Source: Acidimicrobiia bacterium
GTDB lineage: Bacteria; Actinomycetota; Acidimicrobiia; Acidimicrobiales; AC-14
Assembly (NCBI GenBank): GCA_023264995.1
Contig: JAHFUR010000009.1
Location: forward strand, 1 to 64,000
DNA length: 64,000 bases
Direction: 5' to 3'
This document shows, one piece after another, positions 50,095 through 59,027 of the stretch (position 1 is the stretch's first letter; each line of letters begins with the position of its first letter). A program made the position numbers and the translations under genes. The notes under the pieces are model-generated. The model saw nothing but the letters and a program-made list of their open reading frames with translations. It was not told the origin of the DNA and did no database searches.

Positions 50095-51042
50095 ATGGGA
50101 AGAGCCCGTTGGATAGGAGCGTCACTCGTCGCCGTCGCGCTCACCGCCGGCGCGTGCGGCAGTAGTGACGACAGCGGCACGGTGAAGGGCGGCGGGCAGA
50201 CCGCCACCACCACCGCACCGAGTTTTGCCGCCGGCAGCACGATGGCCACCCTGCAGGCCAAGGGCAAGATCACCGTCGGTGTGAAGTTCGACCAGCCCGG
50301 CTTCGGCCAGCGCAACCCGACCACCAACGACATCGAGGGCTTCGATGTCGAGATGGCGAAGTTGATCGGGGCCGCCATCTTCGGCGGCAAGGCCGCCGAC
50401 GTGGGCAGCAAGGTCAGCTTTGTCGAGTCGGTCTCGGCGAACCGGGAGCCGTACCTTCAGAACGGCACCGTCGACATGGTGATCGCCACCTACACGATCA
50501 ACGACACCCGCAAGCAGATCGTCGACTTCGCCGGGCCGTACTTCATCGCCCACCAGGACATCATGGTGAAGGCGAGCGACACGACCATCAAGAGCGTCAC
50601 TGACCTCAACGGCAAGAAGGTCTGCAGCGTGACCGGCTCCACCTCGGCCACCAACGTGAAGGCCAAGGCACCGCAGGTCGACCTCACCCTGTTCGACACG
50701 TACTCCAAATGCGCCGAGGCGCTCGGTGACGGCCGGGTGGTGGCCGTCACGACCGATGCCCCGATCCTGGGCGGCCTGGTCTCGACGAGCAACGGTGCCT
50801 ACAAGCTGGTGAAGGCCCCGTTCACCGACGAGCCCTACGGCATCGGCGTGAAGAAGGGCGACACCGCGTTCCGCACCTTTGTGAACGACACGCTCGAGAA
50901 GGCCTACGCCAACGGTGACTGGGCCTCGGCCTTCGCCCGCACGCTGGGCAAGATCGGCCTCGACACGCCCACCCCGCCGCCGGTCGACCGGTACACGACC
51001 ACCCCGACCACGGCGGCGGCCACCACGACGACCACCAAGTAA
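50095..51042 (+). CDS. Amino acid ABC transporter substrate-binding lipoprotein (GluB-like)
   Basis: A 315-residue SBP_bac_3 lipoprotein. The signal peptide ends at the lipobox TAGACGSS. The body shows ITVGVKFDQPGFGQRNPTTN, GFDVEMAKLIGAAIFGG, VSANREPYLQNGTVDMVIAT, DFAGPYFIAHQDIMVK and KVCSVTGSTSATN, typical of glutamate-binding GluB proteins. A Thr-rich tail ends the protein. ATG 50095 is preferred because of GAGGAG upstream; GTG 50080 is in frame but lacks support. Confidence 0.93.
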   Translation: MGRARWIGASLVAVALTAGACGSSDDSGTVKGGGQTATTTAPSFAAGSTMATLQAKGKITVGVKFDQPGFGQRNPTTNDIEGFDVEMAKLIGAAIFGGKAADVGSKVSFVESVSANREPYLQNGTVDMVIATYTINDTRKQIVDFAGPYFIAHQDIMVKASDTTIKSVTDLNGKKVCSVTGSTSATNVKAKAPQVDLTLFDTYSKCAEALGDGRVVAVTTDAPILGGLVSTSNGAYKLVKAPFTDEPYGIGVKKGDTAFRTFVNDTLEKAYANGDWASAFARTLGKIGLDTPTPPPVDRYTTTPTTAAATTTTTK

Positions 51043-51058
51043 CGGCGAGGGCGGCGCG

Positions 51059-51703
51059 TTGCACGTCGTCCTCGACAACCTCCCCGCGTTCCTCCGGGCC
51101 ACGAGGGTCACCGCTCAGCTCACCGTCATCTCGTTCCTGTTGGCGATGCTGATCGGCACCCTCGTGGCCGGGTTCCGGGTGAGCCCGGTCCTGCCACTGC
51201 GCTGGTTGGGTACGGTCTACGTCGAGCTGGTCCGTAACACCCCACTGCTGGTGCTCATCTCGCTGTTCGTGTTCGGGTTCACCAAGATCGGGATCCGGTA
51301 CTCGTACTACGCGTCCGCGATCATCGTGCTGTCGACCTACACGGGGACGTTCGTGGCCGAGACGGTTCGCGCCGGCATCAACACCGTGGCCCCGGGCCAG
51401 GCCGAGGCCGCTCGGTCGCTCGGCCTGACCTTCAGCCAGCTGCTGTTCGCCGTCGTGCTGCCCCAGGCGTTCCGGTCCGTCGTGGCCCCGTTGGGCAGCG
51501 TGTTCATCGCCCTGATCAAGAACTCGGCGCTGGCCTCGACCATCGCGGTGATGGACCTCAGCTTCCTCGGGACGCAGCTGACCAACTCGACCGGCCGGCC
51601 CGTGGCCGTTTTCATGGGCTCGGCGTTCTTCTACCTCCTCCTGGCCCTGCCGTCGGGCTGGGCCATCGGGTGGTTCGAGCGCAGGGTGGCGGTGAAGAGG
51701 TGA
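51059..51703 (+). CDS. Amino acid ABC transporter permease (GluC-like)
   Basis: A 214-residue HisM-type permease with about five helices. Seen: LRATRVTAQLTVISFLLAML, LGTVYVELVRNTPLLVLISL (the E-x-x-R-N/G-T-P-L-L motif), and the EAA loop GQAEAARSLGLTFSQLLFAV. TTG 51059 fits the conserved start with GCGAGGG upstream; no ATG or GTG is closer. It pairs with the next permease, which it overlaps by GTGA. Confidence 0.92.
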   Translation: MHVVLDNLPAFLRATRVTAQLTVISFLLAMLIGTLVAGFRVSPVLPLRWLGTVYVELVRNTPLLVLISLFVFGFTKIGIRYSYYASAIIVLSTYTGTFVAETVRAGINTVAPGQAEAARSLGLTFSQLLFAVVLPQAFRSVVAPLGSVFIALIKNSALASTIAVMDLSFLGTQLTNSTGRPVAVFMGSAFFYLLLALPSGWAIGWFERRVAVKR

Positions 51704-52578
51704 CGGCCCCGTTCATCGCCGAGAGCCTCGGGCCGAGGGGAAAGCGGCGGGTGGCCGTCGTGTCGGCTGTGGCCGGGGCGGCGATCGCGGCCCTGGTGGT
51801 GGTGGCCTTTCTGCGGCTCCTGCACAAGGGGCAGTTCAGCGATCGGCTCGTCGCGCCGCTACGCCTCTGGGCCGTGCAGCGCTTCGTCCTCCTCGGCCTT
51901 CTCGAAACGGTCAAGGCGGCCATTGTCGCCATGGCCCTGGCCATGGCCCTCGGCACCCTCCTGGCCCTGGGGCGCCTGTCCCGCAATGTCCTCACCCGGT
52001 GGCTGGCCGGCATCTACGTCGACCTCTTTCGGGCCATGCCGCTGATCCTCCTGATCCTGTTCTGCTCGTTGGGCCTGCCCAAGCTCGGCATCCACCTGCA
52101 GCCGTTCGGCGGTGTCGTACTGGCCCTCACCGCGTACAACGGCGCAGTGCTGGGCGAGATCTTCCGAGCCGGGATCCTGTCGCTCGAACGGGGGCAGTCC
52201 GAAGCGGCCTCGGCGCTCGGGTTCAGTTACTGGCAGTCCATGAGGCTGGTCATCGTGCCGCAAGCCGCCCGGCGCATGATCCCGGCCATCGTCAGCCAGC
52301 TCGTCACCCTGCTCAAGGACACGTCCTTGGGATCGGTCATCGGGTTCGACGAGCTCCTGCGGCGGGCCGAGAACACGGGCACCTACTACGGGAACAGCCT
52401 GCAGGTGCTCACCGAGGCCGCCGTCATCTACATCGTCATCAACTTCACGCTCAGCCGGCTTGCCCGCCGGCTCGAAGTGCGCCAGCGCCGGCGGTACAAG
52501 GCCGGGCCGATCGTCGTGCCCGGCGGGGGCATGGACCTGGCCGTGATGGGTGCCCAGGGCACCGCATCGGCTATCTGA
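51700..52578 (+). CDS. Amino acid ABC transporter permease (GluD-like)
   Basis: A 292-residue HisM-type permease. A longer N-terminus with helix VAVVSAVAGAAIAALVVVAF precedes the core: FVLLGLLETVKAAIVAMALA, LAGIYVDLFRAMPLILLILF and EAA loop GQSEAASALGFSYWQSMRLV. Together with GluC-like it forms the channel of a glutamate-type importer. GTG start overlaps the previous gene. Its end overlaps the convergent lipoprotein gene by 8 bp. Confidence 0.92.
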   Translation: MTAPFIAESLGPRGKRRVAVVSAVAGAAIAALVVVAFLRLLHKGQFSDRLVAPLRLWAVQRFVLLGLLETVKAAIVAMALAMALGTLLALGRLSRNVLTRWLAGIYVDLFRAMPLILLILFCSLGLPKLGIHLQPFGGVVLALTAYNGAVLGEIFRAGILSLERGQSEAASALGFSYWQSMRLVIVPQAARRMIPAIVSQLVTLLKDTSLGSVIGFDELLRRAENTGTYYGNSLQVLTEAAVIYIVINFTLSRLARRLEVRQRRRYKAGPIVVPGGGMDLAVMGAQGTASAI

Positions 52579-53212
52579 GGCGGAAGCTGGCGGCGATGGC
52601 GTTGGCGACCGCCGCCGGCGCCGCGGCCACGGTGAGGATGTAGGCCTGCTTGTTCTGGAGCAGGTAGTACTGCGACTCGTCGGTGGGAACATCGCCGGCG
52701 TCGGTGTTGACCGGGAGACGGAAGGTGAGCTTGACCCCCGGCTTGCCGGCGAGGGTCGTCGGCTCCTGGGCCACGTTCGACGCACCGAAGTTCTTGAGAC
52801 CGGTGATCGAGTTGGTGATGATCTCCTCGATCGTCTTCTCCTTGGGCTTGTCGACGGTGAGGTTCACGTTGGCCACGCCGTCAGGGGCGACGGCCATGAA
52901 CTTGCCCTGCGACTGGCCTAGCAGCCGGGCCTGGCTGAGGATCGACGCCAGCTTGGGGTTGTTCTTCCGCAGCTCGTTGGCGTCCTTGTCGAACACCGCC
53001 GGGTTGTAGCTCAGCGGGATCCGGATCCAGGTGGACGGCACCGCCACCGCCAGCCCCTCCTTGGCGTCGCTCATGACCACGAACCCATCGGGCGCCACGG
53101 TGGTGGGCGCCGGCTCCTGACCACCGCTACACGCGACGAGGGAGACGAACATGAGGCAGATGGCGACGGCTGCGGCCGCGCTAGCTGTTCGCGGCCTGTA
53201 CGGCTGAGTCAC
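52571..53212 (-). CDS. Putative exported lipoprotein
   Basis: A 213-residue protein with a signal peptide ending in a lipobox (MFVSLVACSGG), then a short Thr/Pro linker. The globular part reads GLAVAVPSTWIRIPLSY, RLLGQSQGKFMAVAPDG, KPGVKLTFRLPVN and QNKQAYILTVAA, a pattern seen in LpqN/DUF1795-like proteins of actinobacteria that bind lipids or partner cell-envelope complexes. That assignment is tentative. TATCCT (minus strand) lies 7 nt before the GTG. Confidence 0.7.
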   Translation of the reverse strand: MTQPYRPRTASAAAAVAICLMFVSLVACSGGQEPAPTTVAPDGFVVMSDAKEGLAVAVPSTWIRIPLSYNPAVFDKDANELRKNNPKLASILSQARLLGQSQGKFMAVAPDGVANVNLTVDKPKEKTIEEIITNSITGLKNFGASNVAQEPTTLAGKPGVKLTFRLPVNTDAGDVPTDESQYYLLQNKQAYILTVAAAPAAVANAIAASFRLR

Positions 53213-53219
53213 GGGGGAC

Positions 53220-53225
53220 AGGATA
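53220..53225 (-). promoter_or_regulatory. Candidate -10 hexamer TATCCT
   Basis: On the minus strand TATCCT ends 7 nt before the lipoprotein GTG at 53212. Confidence 0.35.
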
Positions 53226-53235
53226 CGCGCGGCTG

Positions 53236-54222
53236 TCAACTGCGAGACAGCAGGCCGATGGCGGCTCGGGCCCGGGCCAGGGTGACCGCGGCGATGGCCT
53301 CGGCCTTCTGCGCGCCCTGACGCAGCGTCGAGCGCACGGCCTCGGGGTCGGCGGCCAGGTCTGCGTACCGCTCGCGTACCGGGCGCAGCAGTTCGATGAC
53401 CGCCTCGGCGGTGTCGGCCTTCAGCGGCCCGTACTGGTCGTAGCCCACGGCCACCTCGGCCGGCTGCCGGCCTGTCGCCGCCCCGAGGATCTGCAGCAGG
53501 TTGGCGACGCCGGGCTGGCCCACTGGGTCGAAGGTGACGTCGGTGCCGGCGTCGGTGACGGCCCGTTTGAACTTCCGCTCGATCACCGCCGGCTCGTCGA
53601 GCACCAGCACCGTCCCCTGCGGGGAGTCGGCCGACTTGGACATCTTGGCCGCCGGCCGCTGGAGGTCCATGATCCGGGCGCCCACCTTGGGGAGGACAGC
53701 GTCGGGGACCACGAACGTCTCGCCGTAGCGGTGGTTGAAGCGCAGGGCGATATCGCGGCACAGCTCGAGGTGCTGGCGCTGGTCCTCGCCCACGGGTACC
53801 TGCTCGGCGTCGTACAGGAGGATGTCGGCGGCCTGGAGGACCGGGTAGGTGAACAGCGCGACCCGCGCCGACTCCTCGCCCTCCTTTGCCTTCTCCTTGA
53901 ACTGGGTCATGCGCCGCAGCTCGCCCATGCTGGCCACCGACTCTAGGATCCACGAGAGCTCGGGATGCTCGTGAACGTGGCTCTGCACGAACAGGGTGCA
54001 CACATCGGGGTCGAGGCCGGCGGCCACGAGCAGGAGCGTGGTCTCCAGGGTCTTGGCCCGCAGCTCGGCGGGGTCGCGGGGGAGAGTGAGTGCGTGGAGG
54101 TCGACCACGCAGAAGTAGGCGTCCTGGGCGTGCTGGTCGTCGACCCAACCCCGCACCGCGCCCAGGTAGTTGCCGAGGTGGATGTCGCCGGTGGGCTGGA
54201 TGCCGGACAGGACTCTGGCCAT
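53236..54222 (-). CDS. trpS: Tryptophanyl-tRNA synthetase
   Basis: A 328-residue class I aminoacyl-tRNA synthetase. The HIGH-type motif lies in SGIQPTGDIHLGNYLGA; the KMSKS loop is intact (AAKMSKSADSPQG). DLHALTLPRDPAEL, FTYPVLQAADILLYDAE and VGEDQRQHLELCRDIALRFN are TrpS hallmarks. Normal length. TACCAT (minus strand, plus 54231-54236) ends 8 nt before the ATG. It diverges from scpA. Confidence 0.96.
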   Translation of the reverse strand: MARVLSGIQPTGDIHLGNYLGAVRGWVDDQHAQDAYFCVVDLHALTLPRDPAELRAKTLETTLLLVAAGLDPDVCTLFVQSHVHEHPELSWILESVASMGELRRMTQFKEKAKEGEESARVALFTYPVLQAADILLYDAEQVPVGEDQRQHLELCRDIALRFNHRYGETFVVPDAVLPKVGARIMDLQRPAAKMSKSADSPQGTVLVLDEPAVIERKFKRAVTDAGTDVTFDPVGQPGVANLLQILGAATGRQPAEVAVGYDQYGPLKADTAEAVIELLRPVRERYADLAADPEAVRSTLRQGAQKAEAIAAVTLARARAAIGLLSRS

Positions 54223-54230
54223 GGGGGTGG

Positions 54231-54268
54231 ATGGTATGCGGGGTTGGGCCGGAGGCGACCGGTATTCT
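54231..54268. promoter_or_regulatory. Divergent trpS/scpA promoter region
   Basis: TACCAT on the minus strand (54236-54231) ends 8 nt before the trpS ATG. TATTCT on the plus strand (54263-54268) ends 7 nt before the scpA GTG. Both fit leaderless -10 elements facing away from each other. Confidence 0.4.
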
Positions 54269-54275
54269 CCGCACT

Positions 54276-55052
54276 GTGTCGTACGCGGTCCACACCGATG
54301 TCTACGAGGGGCCTGTCGACCTCCTTCTCCACCTCATCCTGAAGGACGAGGTGGACCTCTACGAGATCTCCCTCAGCCGCGTCGTCGACGGCTTCCTGGC
54401 CTACCTCGACGGTCTGGCGTCGGCGGTCGACCTGGAGATGACCACCGAGTTCCTCGTGATCGCGGCCACGCTCGTCGACCTCAAGGCTCGCCGGCTGCTC
54501 CCCGGGCCGGTCGACGTCGAGGTCGACGAGGAGCTGGCCCTCTTCGAGCAGCGCGACCTGCTGCTGGCCCGCCTCATCGAGGCCAAGACGTTCCGCGACG
54601 CCGGCAACGCCATCGAGGCCCGGTCCCAGGCCGCCAGCCGGTCGTGGCCCCGGACCGCCGGCCTCGAGGAACGCTTCCTGGCCTTGGCCCCCGACCTCCT
54701 GGCCGGCGTCACCCCGGCCGACATCCACGCCGCCTGGCTGCGGGTCACGGCGCCGGCCCCGCCGCCCCCCCGGGTCGTGCTCGACCACGTTGCGCCGGTC
54801 CGGGTCAGCGTCGGGGAGGCTGTCGATGACCTGATGGCCCGGCTCCCCGGCGCCGGCCTCCTCACCTTCCGGGCCCTCACCGACGGCCTGGTCGACCGGA
54901 TGGAGATCATCGTTCGGTTCCTGGCCGTGCTCGAGCTCTACAAGCAGGGCCTGATCGAGCTGGGCCAGGCCGTCACCTTCGGCGACCTCGAGGTCTCCTG
55001 GGTCGGCGAGCCCGGTTCCGTGTTCGCCGGCGCCGACGCCTACGAGGGCTGA
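54276..55052 (+). CDS. scpA: Segregation and condensation protein A
   Basis: A 258-residue kleisin that bridges SMC heads and, with ScpB, compacts and segregates the chromosome. Seen: YEGPVDLLLHLILKDEVDLY at the N-terminus, FLVIAATLVDLKARRLLPG, a variable middle, and the C-terminal winged-helix region with ADIHAAWLRV and VRFLAVLELYKQGLIELGQ. GTG start. First gene of a tightly packed operon (scpA, scpB, rluB, aroH, tyrA, aroA, cmk, plsC). Confidence 0.93.
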   Translation: MSYAVHTDVYEGPVDLLLHLILKDEVDLYEISLSRVVDGFLAYLDGLASAVDLEMTTEFLVIAATLVDLKARRLLPGPVDVEVDEELALFEQRDLLLARLIEAKTFRDAGNAIEARSQAASRSWPRTAGLEERFLALAPDLLAGVTPADIHAAWLRVTAPAPPPPRVVLDHVAPVRVSVGEAVDDLMARLPGAGLLTFRALTDGLVDRMEIIVRFLAVLELYKQGLIELGQAVTFGDLEVSWVGEPGSVFAGADAYEG

Positions 55053-55060
55053 GCGAGACG

Positions 55061-55627
55061 ATGGCCAGCGAGGCGGCACGAGCCGCGGAAGCGATCCTGA
55101 TGGTGGCCGACGAGCCCGTCGAGCCCCAGCTCCTGGCCCAGCTCCTGGAGGTCAGCCCGGCCCGGGTCGACGAGCTGTGCGAGGAGCTGGCCGCGGCCTA
55201 CCAGGCCGAGGACCGGGGGTTCCTGCTGGCCCGGGTGGCCGGGGGCTGGCGGTTCCAGAGCCACCCGGACCTGGCCCCGTACGTGGAGCGCTTCGTGCTC
55301 GACGGGCAGCCGGCGCGCCTGTCGCCGGCGGCGCTGGAGACCCTGGCCATCGTGGCGTACAAGCAGCCCGTGTCGCGGGCCCAGGTGGCAGTCATCCGGG
55401 GCGTGAACGCCGACGCGGTGATGCGCACACTGTCGCAGCGGGGCTATGTCGAGGAGGTGGGCCGCGACCCGGGGCCGGGCCAGGCCGTCCTGTACGGCAC
55501 CAGCCGGATGTTCCTCGAGCGCCTGGGGATGAACTCGTTGGCCGATCTCCCACCCCTGGCCGACTTCGTGCCCGGGGCCGATGTGGTGGAGGCCCTCGAG
55601 CGGGGGTTGGGCGCCGACGACTCGTGA
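55061..55627 (+). CDS. scpB: Segregation and condensation protein B
   Basis: A 188-residue ScpB with two winged-helix domains: ARAAEAILMVADEPVEPQLL, GFLLARVAGGWRFQSHPDLA, LSPAALETLAIVAYKQPVSR and VIRGVNADAVMRTLSQRGYV, ending FLERLGMNSLADLPPL. It dimerises and binds ScpA. ATG start 8 bp after scpA; the stop overlaps rluB by one base (TGATG). Confidence 0.95.
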   Translation: MASEAARAAEAILMVADEPVEPQLLAQLLEVSPARVDELCEELAAAYQAEDRGFLLARVAGGWRFQSHPDLAPYVERFVLDGQPARLSPAALETLAIVAYKQPVSRAQVAVIRGVNADAVMRTLSQRGYVEEVGRDPGPGQAVLYGTSRMFLERLGMNSLADLPPLADFVPGADVVEALERGLGADDS

Positions 55628-56355
55628 TGCACGAGGGCGACCGGCTGCAGAAGGTGCTGGCCGCGGCCGGCCTGGGCAGCCGGCGGGTGTGCGAGAACAT
55701 GATCGAGGACGAGCGGGTCACCGTGAACGGCGAAGTGGCCGTGCTCGGCCGCCGGGTCGACCCCGAAACCGATCGGATCGAGGTCGACGGGTTGCGGGTC
55801 CCGGTGCGCCCCGGCCTGGTCACCTACCTGCTCAACAAGCCGCGCGGCGTCGTGAGCACGGCATCCGATCCTCAGGGCCGGCCCACCGTCGTCCAACTGG
55901 TGCCGGCCGAGCCGCGGGTCTTCCCGGTCGGCCGCCTGGACACCGACACCGAGGGCCTGCTCCTGCTTACCAACGACGGCGACCTGGCCCATCGGCTGAC
56001 CCACCCGTCCTTCGGGGTCGACAAGGAGTACTTGGCCGAGGTGGACGGGAGCCCGACGCCGGCCCAGCTCCGCCGCCTGCGCGAAGGCGTCGAGCTCGAT
56101 GACGGGATGACGGCGCCGGCCAAGGCGTCGCTCGTGGCGCCGGGCGCCGTCCGGCTGGTGATCCACGAGGGCCGCAACCGGCAGGTACGTCGCATGTGCG
56201 AGGCCATCGGCCACCCGGTCCGGCGCCTCGTGCGGACCCGGATCGGCCCGCTGGCCGACCGCCGGCTCAAGCCGGGGGAGTGGCGCGTGCTCGACACCGA
56301 CGAAGTCCGCTCGCTGGAAGCCGCAGCCCTCCCCCGAACTACATTCGAGGCGTGA
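55627..56355 (+). CDS. rluB: 23S rRNA pseudouridine synthase, RluB-like
   Basis: A 242-residue RsuA-family enzyme. An N-terminal S4 RNA-binding domain (DRLQKVLAAAGLGSRRVCEN) precedes the catalytic domain with the nucleophilic Asp in VGRLDTDTEGLLLLTNDGDL, plus YLLNKPRGVVSTASDPQGR and the late IHEGRNRQVRRMCEAIGHPV. It isomerises a uridine in rRNA. Its place between scpB and aroH is common in high-GC Gram-positives. Confidence 0.93.
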   Translation: MHEGDRLQKVLAAAGLGSRRVCENMIEDERVTVNGEVAVLGRRVDPETDRIEVDGLRVPVRPGLVTYLLNKPRGVVSTASDPQGRPTVVQLVPAEPRVFPVGRLDTDTEGLLLLTNDGDLAHRLTHPSFGVDKEYLAEVDGSPTPAQLRRLREGVELDDGMTAPAKASLVAPGAVRLVIHEGRNRQVRRMCEAIGHPVRRLVRTRIGPLADRRLKPGEWRVLDTDEVRSLEAAALPRTTFEA

Positions 56356-56720
56356 CCGCCGCCGTCCGGGCCCTTCGAGGGGCGACCACCGTGGACGCCG
56401 ACACCCCGGACCAGGTCCACGAGCGGGTCGGCGCATTGGTCCAGGAGATGCTGGCTCGGAACGGCGTCGACAAGGACGACCTGATCAGCGTCGTCTTCAC
56501 CGCCACCGAGGACGTGACCTGCATGTTCCCGGCGGCCGCGGCCCGGGCCGTGGGCCTGGGCGACGTCCCACTGCTGTGTGCGCGCGAGCTGTCGATCGCC
56601 GGCGGGACGCCGCGCTGTATCCGGGTGCTGATGCACCTGACCACCGAACGTTCCCGGGCCGAGCTGCGCCACGTGTACCTGGCCGGCGCCGAGGGCCTGC
56701 GCGATGACCTCCCTGTCTGA
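56352..56720 (+). CDS. aroH: Chorismate mutase, AroH class
   Basis: A 122-residue trimeric-type chorismate mutase turning chorismate to prephenate. Seen: VRALRGATTVDADTPDQVHE with the active-site Arg, DLISVVFTATEDVTCMFPAA, and VPLLCARELSIAGGTPRCIR with the catalytic Glu/Arg/Cys set. GTG start overlaps rluB; it overlaps tyrA by 17 bp. Product passes to TyrA next door. Confidence 0.95.
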   Translation: MTAAVRALRGATTVDADTPDQVHERVGALVQEMLARNGVDKDDLISVVFTATEDVTCMFPAAAARAVGLGDVPLLCARELSIAGGTPRCIRVLMHLTTERSRAELRHVYLAGAEGLRDDLPV

Positions 56721-57774
56721 CCGCCGCGCCGTCATCGTCGGCACCGGGCTGATCGGGGGCTCGATCGGCCTGGGCTTGCGCAAGCTCGGCTGGCACGTGA
56801 CCGGGCGCGACCTTGACCCCGGGCGGGCGGCGCGGGCCCTCGCCCACGGCGCCATCGATGCTGTCGGTGACGACCCTGAAGCGGCGCTCACCTTCGTCTG
56901 CACGCCCGTCTCGTCGATCGCCGTCGAGGCCCGGGCGGCCCTCGGCGGCGGGGGCGTCGTGACCGACGTCGGCGGTGTCAAAGGGCCGGTCGTGGCCGCC
57001 GTCGACCACCCGAGGTTCGTCGGCGGGCACCCCATGGCCGGGTCGGAACAGGAGGGGATGGACGGCGCCGACCCATCGATCTTCGACGGCGCCACGTGGG
57101 TCCTGACACCGATCACCGATACCGACGCCGAGGCCTACGCGCTGGTCCGCTCGGTGGTGACGTCCCTCGGCGCCGACGTGCTGGCCCTCGCCCCCGACCG
57201 CCACGACGAGCTGGTGGCCACGGTCTCCCACGTGCCCCACCTGGCGGCCGCCACGCTGATGGCGCTGGCCGCCGACGGGGAGACCGAGCAGGGGCCCATG
57301 CTGCGCCTCGCCGCCGGCGGCTTCCGCGACATGACGCGGATCGCCGCCGGCCATCCGGGTATCTGGCCCGACATCTGCGCCGAGAACCGCGATGCGATCG
57401 TCGACGCGTTCGACCAGCTCCTCGGGGCCCTGTCGGCCATGCGCGACCTCGTCGCCCACGGCGACCGGCCCGGGCTCCTCCGCGCCTTGGAGCACGCCCG
57501 CTCGGCCCGGGTCAACCTCCCGGCCCGCGTCGCCCATGACGCCGCCGACCTGGTCGAGCTGCGCGTCCCTGTGCCCGACCGGCCCGGGGTCCTGGCCGAG
57601 ATCACCACCCTGCTCGGCGAGCTCGCCGTCAACATCGAGGACCTGGAGATCGCCCACTCCGCCGAAGGGGAACGAGGCGTGCTCGTGCTCGTGGTACAGG
57701 GATCGGCGGCCGACGGCACCCGGCTGGCCCTCCAGTCACGGGGCTTCCACCCCAGCCTGCGACCGCTCTCGTGA
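56704..57774 (+). CDS. tyrA: Prephenate dehydrogenase with C-terminal ACT domain
   Basis: A 356-residue NAD(P)-dependent enzyme for tyrosine synthesis. Rossmann start AVIVGTGLIGGSIGLGLRKL, FVCTPVSSIAVEA, DVGGVKGPV, GGHPMAGSEQEGMDGAD and catalytic His in VATVSHVPHLAAA are all present. The last 75 residues (LRVPVPDRPGVLAEITTLLG and VNIEDLEIAHSAEG) are an ACT domain, suggesting feedback control by tyrosine. Overlaps aroH and aroA. Confidence 0.94.
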   Translation: MTSLSDRRAVIVGTGLIGGSIGLGLRKLGWHVTGRDLDPGRAARALAHGAIDAVGDDPEAALTFVCTPVSSIAVEARAALGGGGVVTDVGGVKGPVVAAVDHPRFVGGHPMAGSEQEGMDGADPSIFDGATWVLTPITDTDAEAYALVRSVVTSLGADVLALAPDRHDELVATVSHVPHLAAATLMALAADGETEQGPMLRLAAGGFRDMTRIAAGHPGIWPDICAENRDAIVDAFDQLLGALSAMRDLVAHGDRPGLLRALEHARSARVNLPARVAHDAADLVELRVPVPDRPGVLAEITTLLGELAVNIEDLEIAHSAEGERGVLVLVVQGSAADGTRLALQSRGFHPSLRPLS

Positions 57775-59027
57775 GCACCTTCACCGTCGTCGGCGGTCGA
57801 CCGTTGCGGGGCCGGGTCAGGGTGCCCGGCGACAAGTCGATCTCCCACCGCGCCCTGATCCTTGCCGGGCTGGCCGACGGCACCTCGGTTGTGCGAGGCC
57901 TGTCCGACGGCGACGACGTCGCCCGGACGCGTGCGGCCATGGTGGCCATGGGCGTCGTCATCGAGGGCGACACGATCACCGGCGGGCGCAATGGCCTCCA
58001 CGAGCCGGCCGACGTGCTCGACATGGGCAATTCGGGGACGGGTATCCGCCTCCTCGCCGGCCTGTGCGCCGGGTTCCCGTGGCTCACCGTCCTCACGGGC
58101 GACGCGTCCGTGCGCCGGCGCCCGATGTCGCGGGTCGCCAGCCCATTGCGACAGATGGGCGCCGTCATCGACGGGCGCGACGGCGGGCGGGTGCCGCCGC
58201 TCACGGTCCGGGGCGGCGGGTTGCGGGGCATCGAGTACGACATGCCCGTGCCCAGCGCCCAGGTGAAATCGGCGGTCCTGCTGGCCGGGTTGGGAGCGGA
58301 CGGGGACACGGTCGTGCGCCAGCCGGTGGTCACCCGGGCTCACACCGAGGAGATGCTGCTGGCCTGCGGCGCCGATCTCGAGGTGAGCGCCGACGGCCTC
58401 GGCGTGCGGGTCCGCCCGTCGGCCCTCCAGCCCTTCGAGCTCGACGTGCCTGGCGACCCGTCGCAGGCCGCGTTCTGGGTCGTGGCCGCGTGCGTTGTCC
58501 CGGGCAGCGAGGTCGTCGTCGACGACGTCTACATCGGGCCGGCGCGCACCGGTTTCATCGACGTCCTCGTCCGCATGGGCGCCCGGGTGGAGCAGGTCGG
58601 CGAGCGCAGCATCCGGGCCGCCTACTCGCCCGGCCTCCACGGCACCGATGTCGTCGGCGCCGAGGTGGCCGACGTGATCGACGAAATCCCTGCGCTGGCC
58701 GTCGCCGCATCGGTCGCCGACGGCCAAACCACCTTCGCCGGCGCCGGCGAGCTGCGGCTCAAGGAGACCGACCGCATCGCCACCATCACCAAGGGCATGA
58801 CCGCCCTCGGTGCCCGGGTCGAGCCCATGTCCGACGGCCTGGTGGTGCACGGCCCTGCCGTCCTGCACGGTGGCGCCGTCGACTCCTTCGGCGACCACCG
58901 CATCGCCATGGCCATGGCCGTGGCCGGCCTGGCCGCCGAGGGGCCGACCACGATCGACGGATGGGACGCCGTGGCCACCAGCTACCCGGGCTTCGTGGCC
59001 GACCTGGAGGTGCTGTGCGGGTCGTAG
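57771..59027 (+). CDS. aroA: 3-phosphoshikimate 1-carboxyvinyltransferase (EPSP synthase)
   Basis: A 418-residue shikimate pathway enzyme. Seen: RVRVPGDKSISHRALILAGL (phosphate-binding start), LDMGNSGTGIRLLAGL, DASVRRRPMSRVASPLRQMG, VPSAQVKSAVLLAGL, a central Asp in ADVIDEIPALAVAA and LRLKETDRIATI. Complete. GTG start overlaps tyrA by 4 bp. It supplies the chorismate used by the aroH and tyrA products upstream. Confidence 0.95.
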   Translation: MSTFTVVGGRPLRGRVRVPGDKSISHRALILAGLADGTSVVRGLSDGDDVARTRAAMVAMGVVIEGDTITGGRNGLHEPADVLDMGNSGTGIRLLAGLCAGFPWLTVLTGDASVRRRPMSRVASPLRQMGAVIDGRDGGRVPPLTVRGGGLRGIEYDMPVPSAQVKSAVLLAGLGADGDTVVRQPVVTRAHTEEMLLACGADLEVSADGLGVRVRPSALQPFELDVPGDPSQAAFWVVAACVVPGSEVVVDDVYIGPARTGFIDVLVRMGARVEQVGERSIRAAYSPGLHGTDVVGAEVADVIDEIPALAVAASVADGQTTFAGAGELRLKETDRIATITKGMTALGARVEPMSDGLVVHGPAVLHGGAVDSFGDHRIAMAMAVAGLAAEGPTTIDGWDAVATSYPGFVADLEVLCGS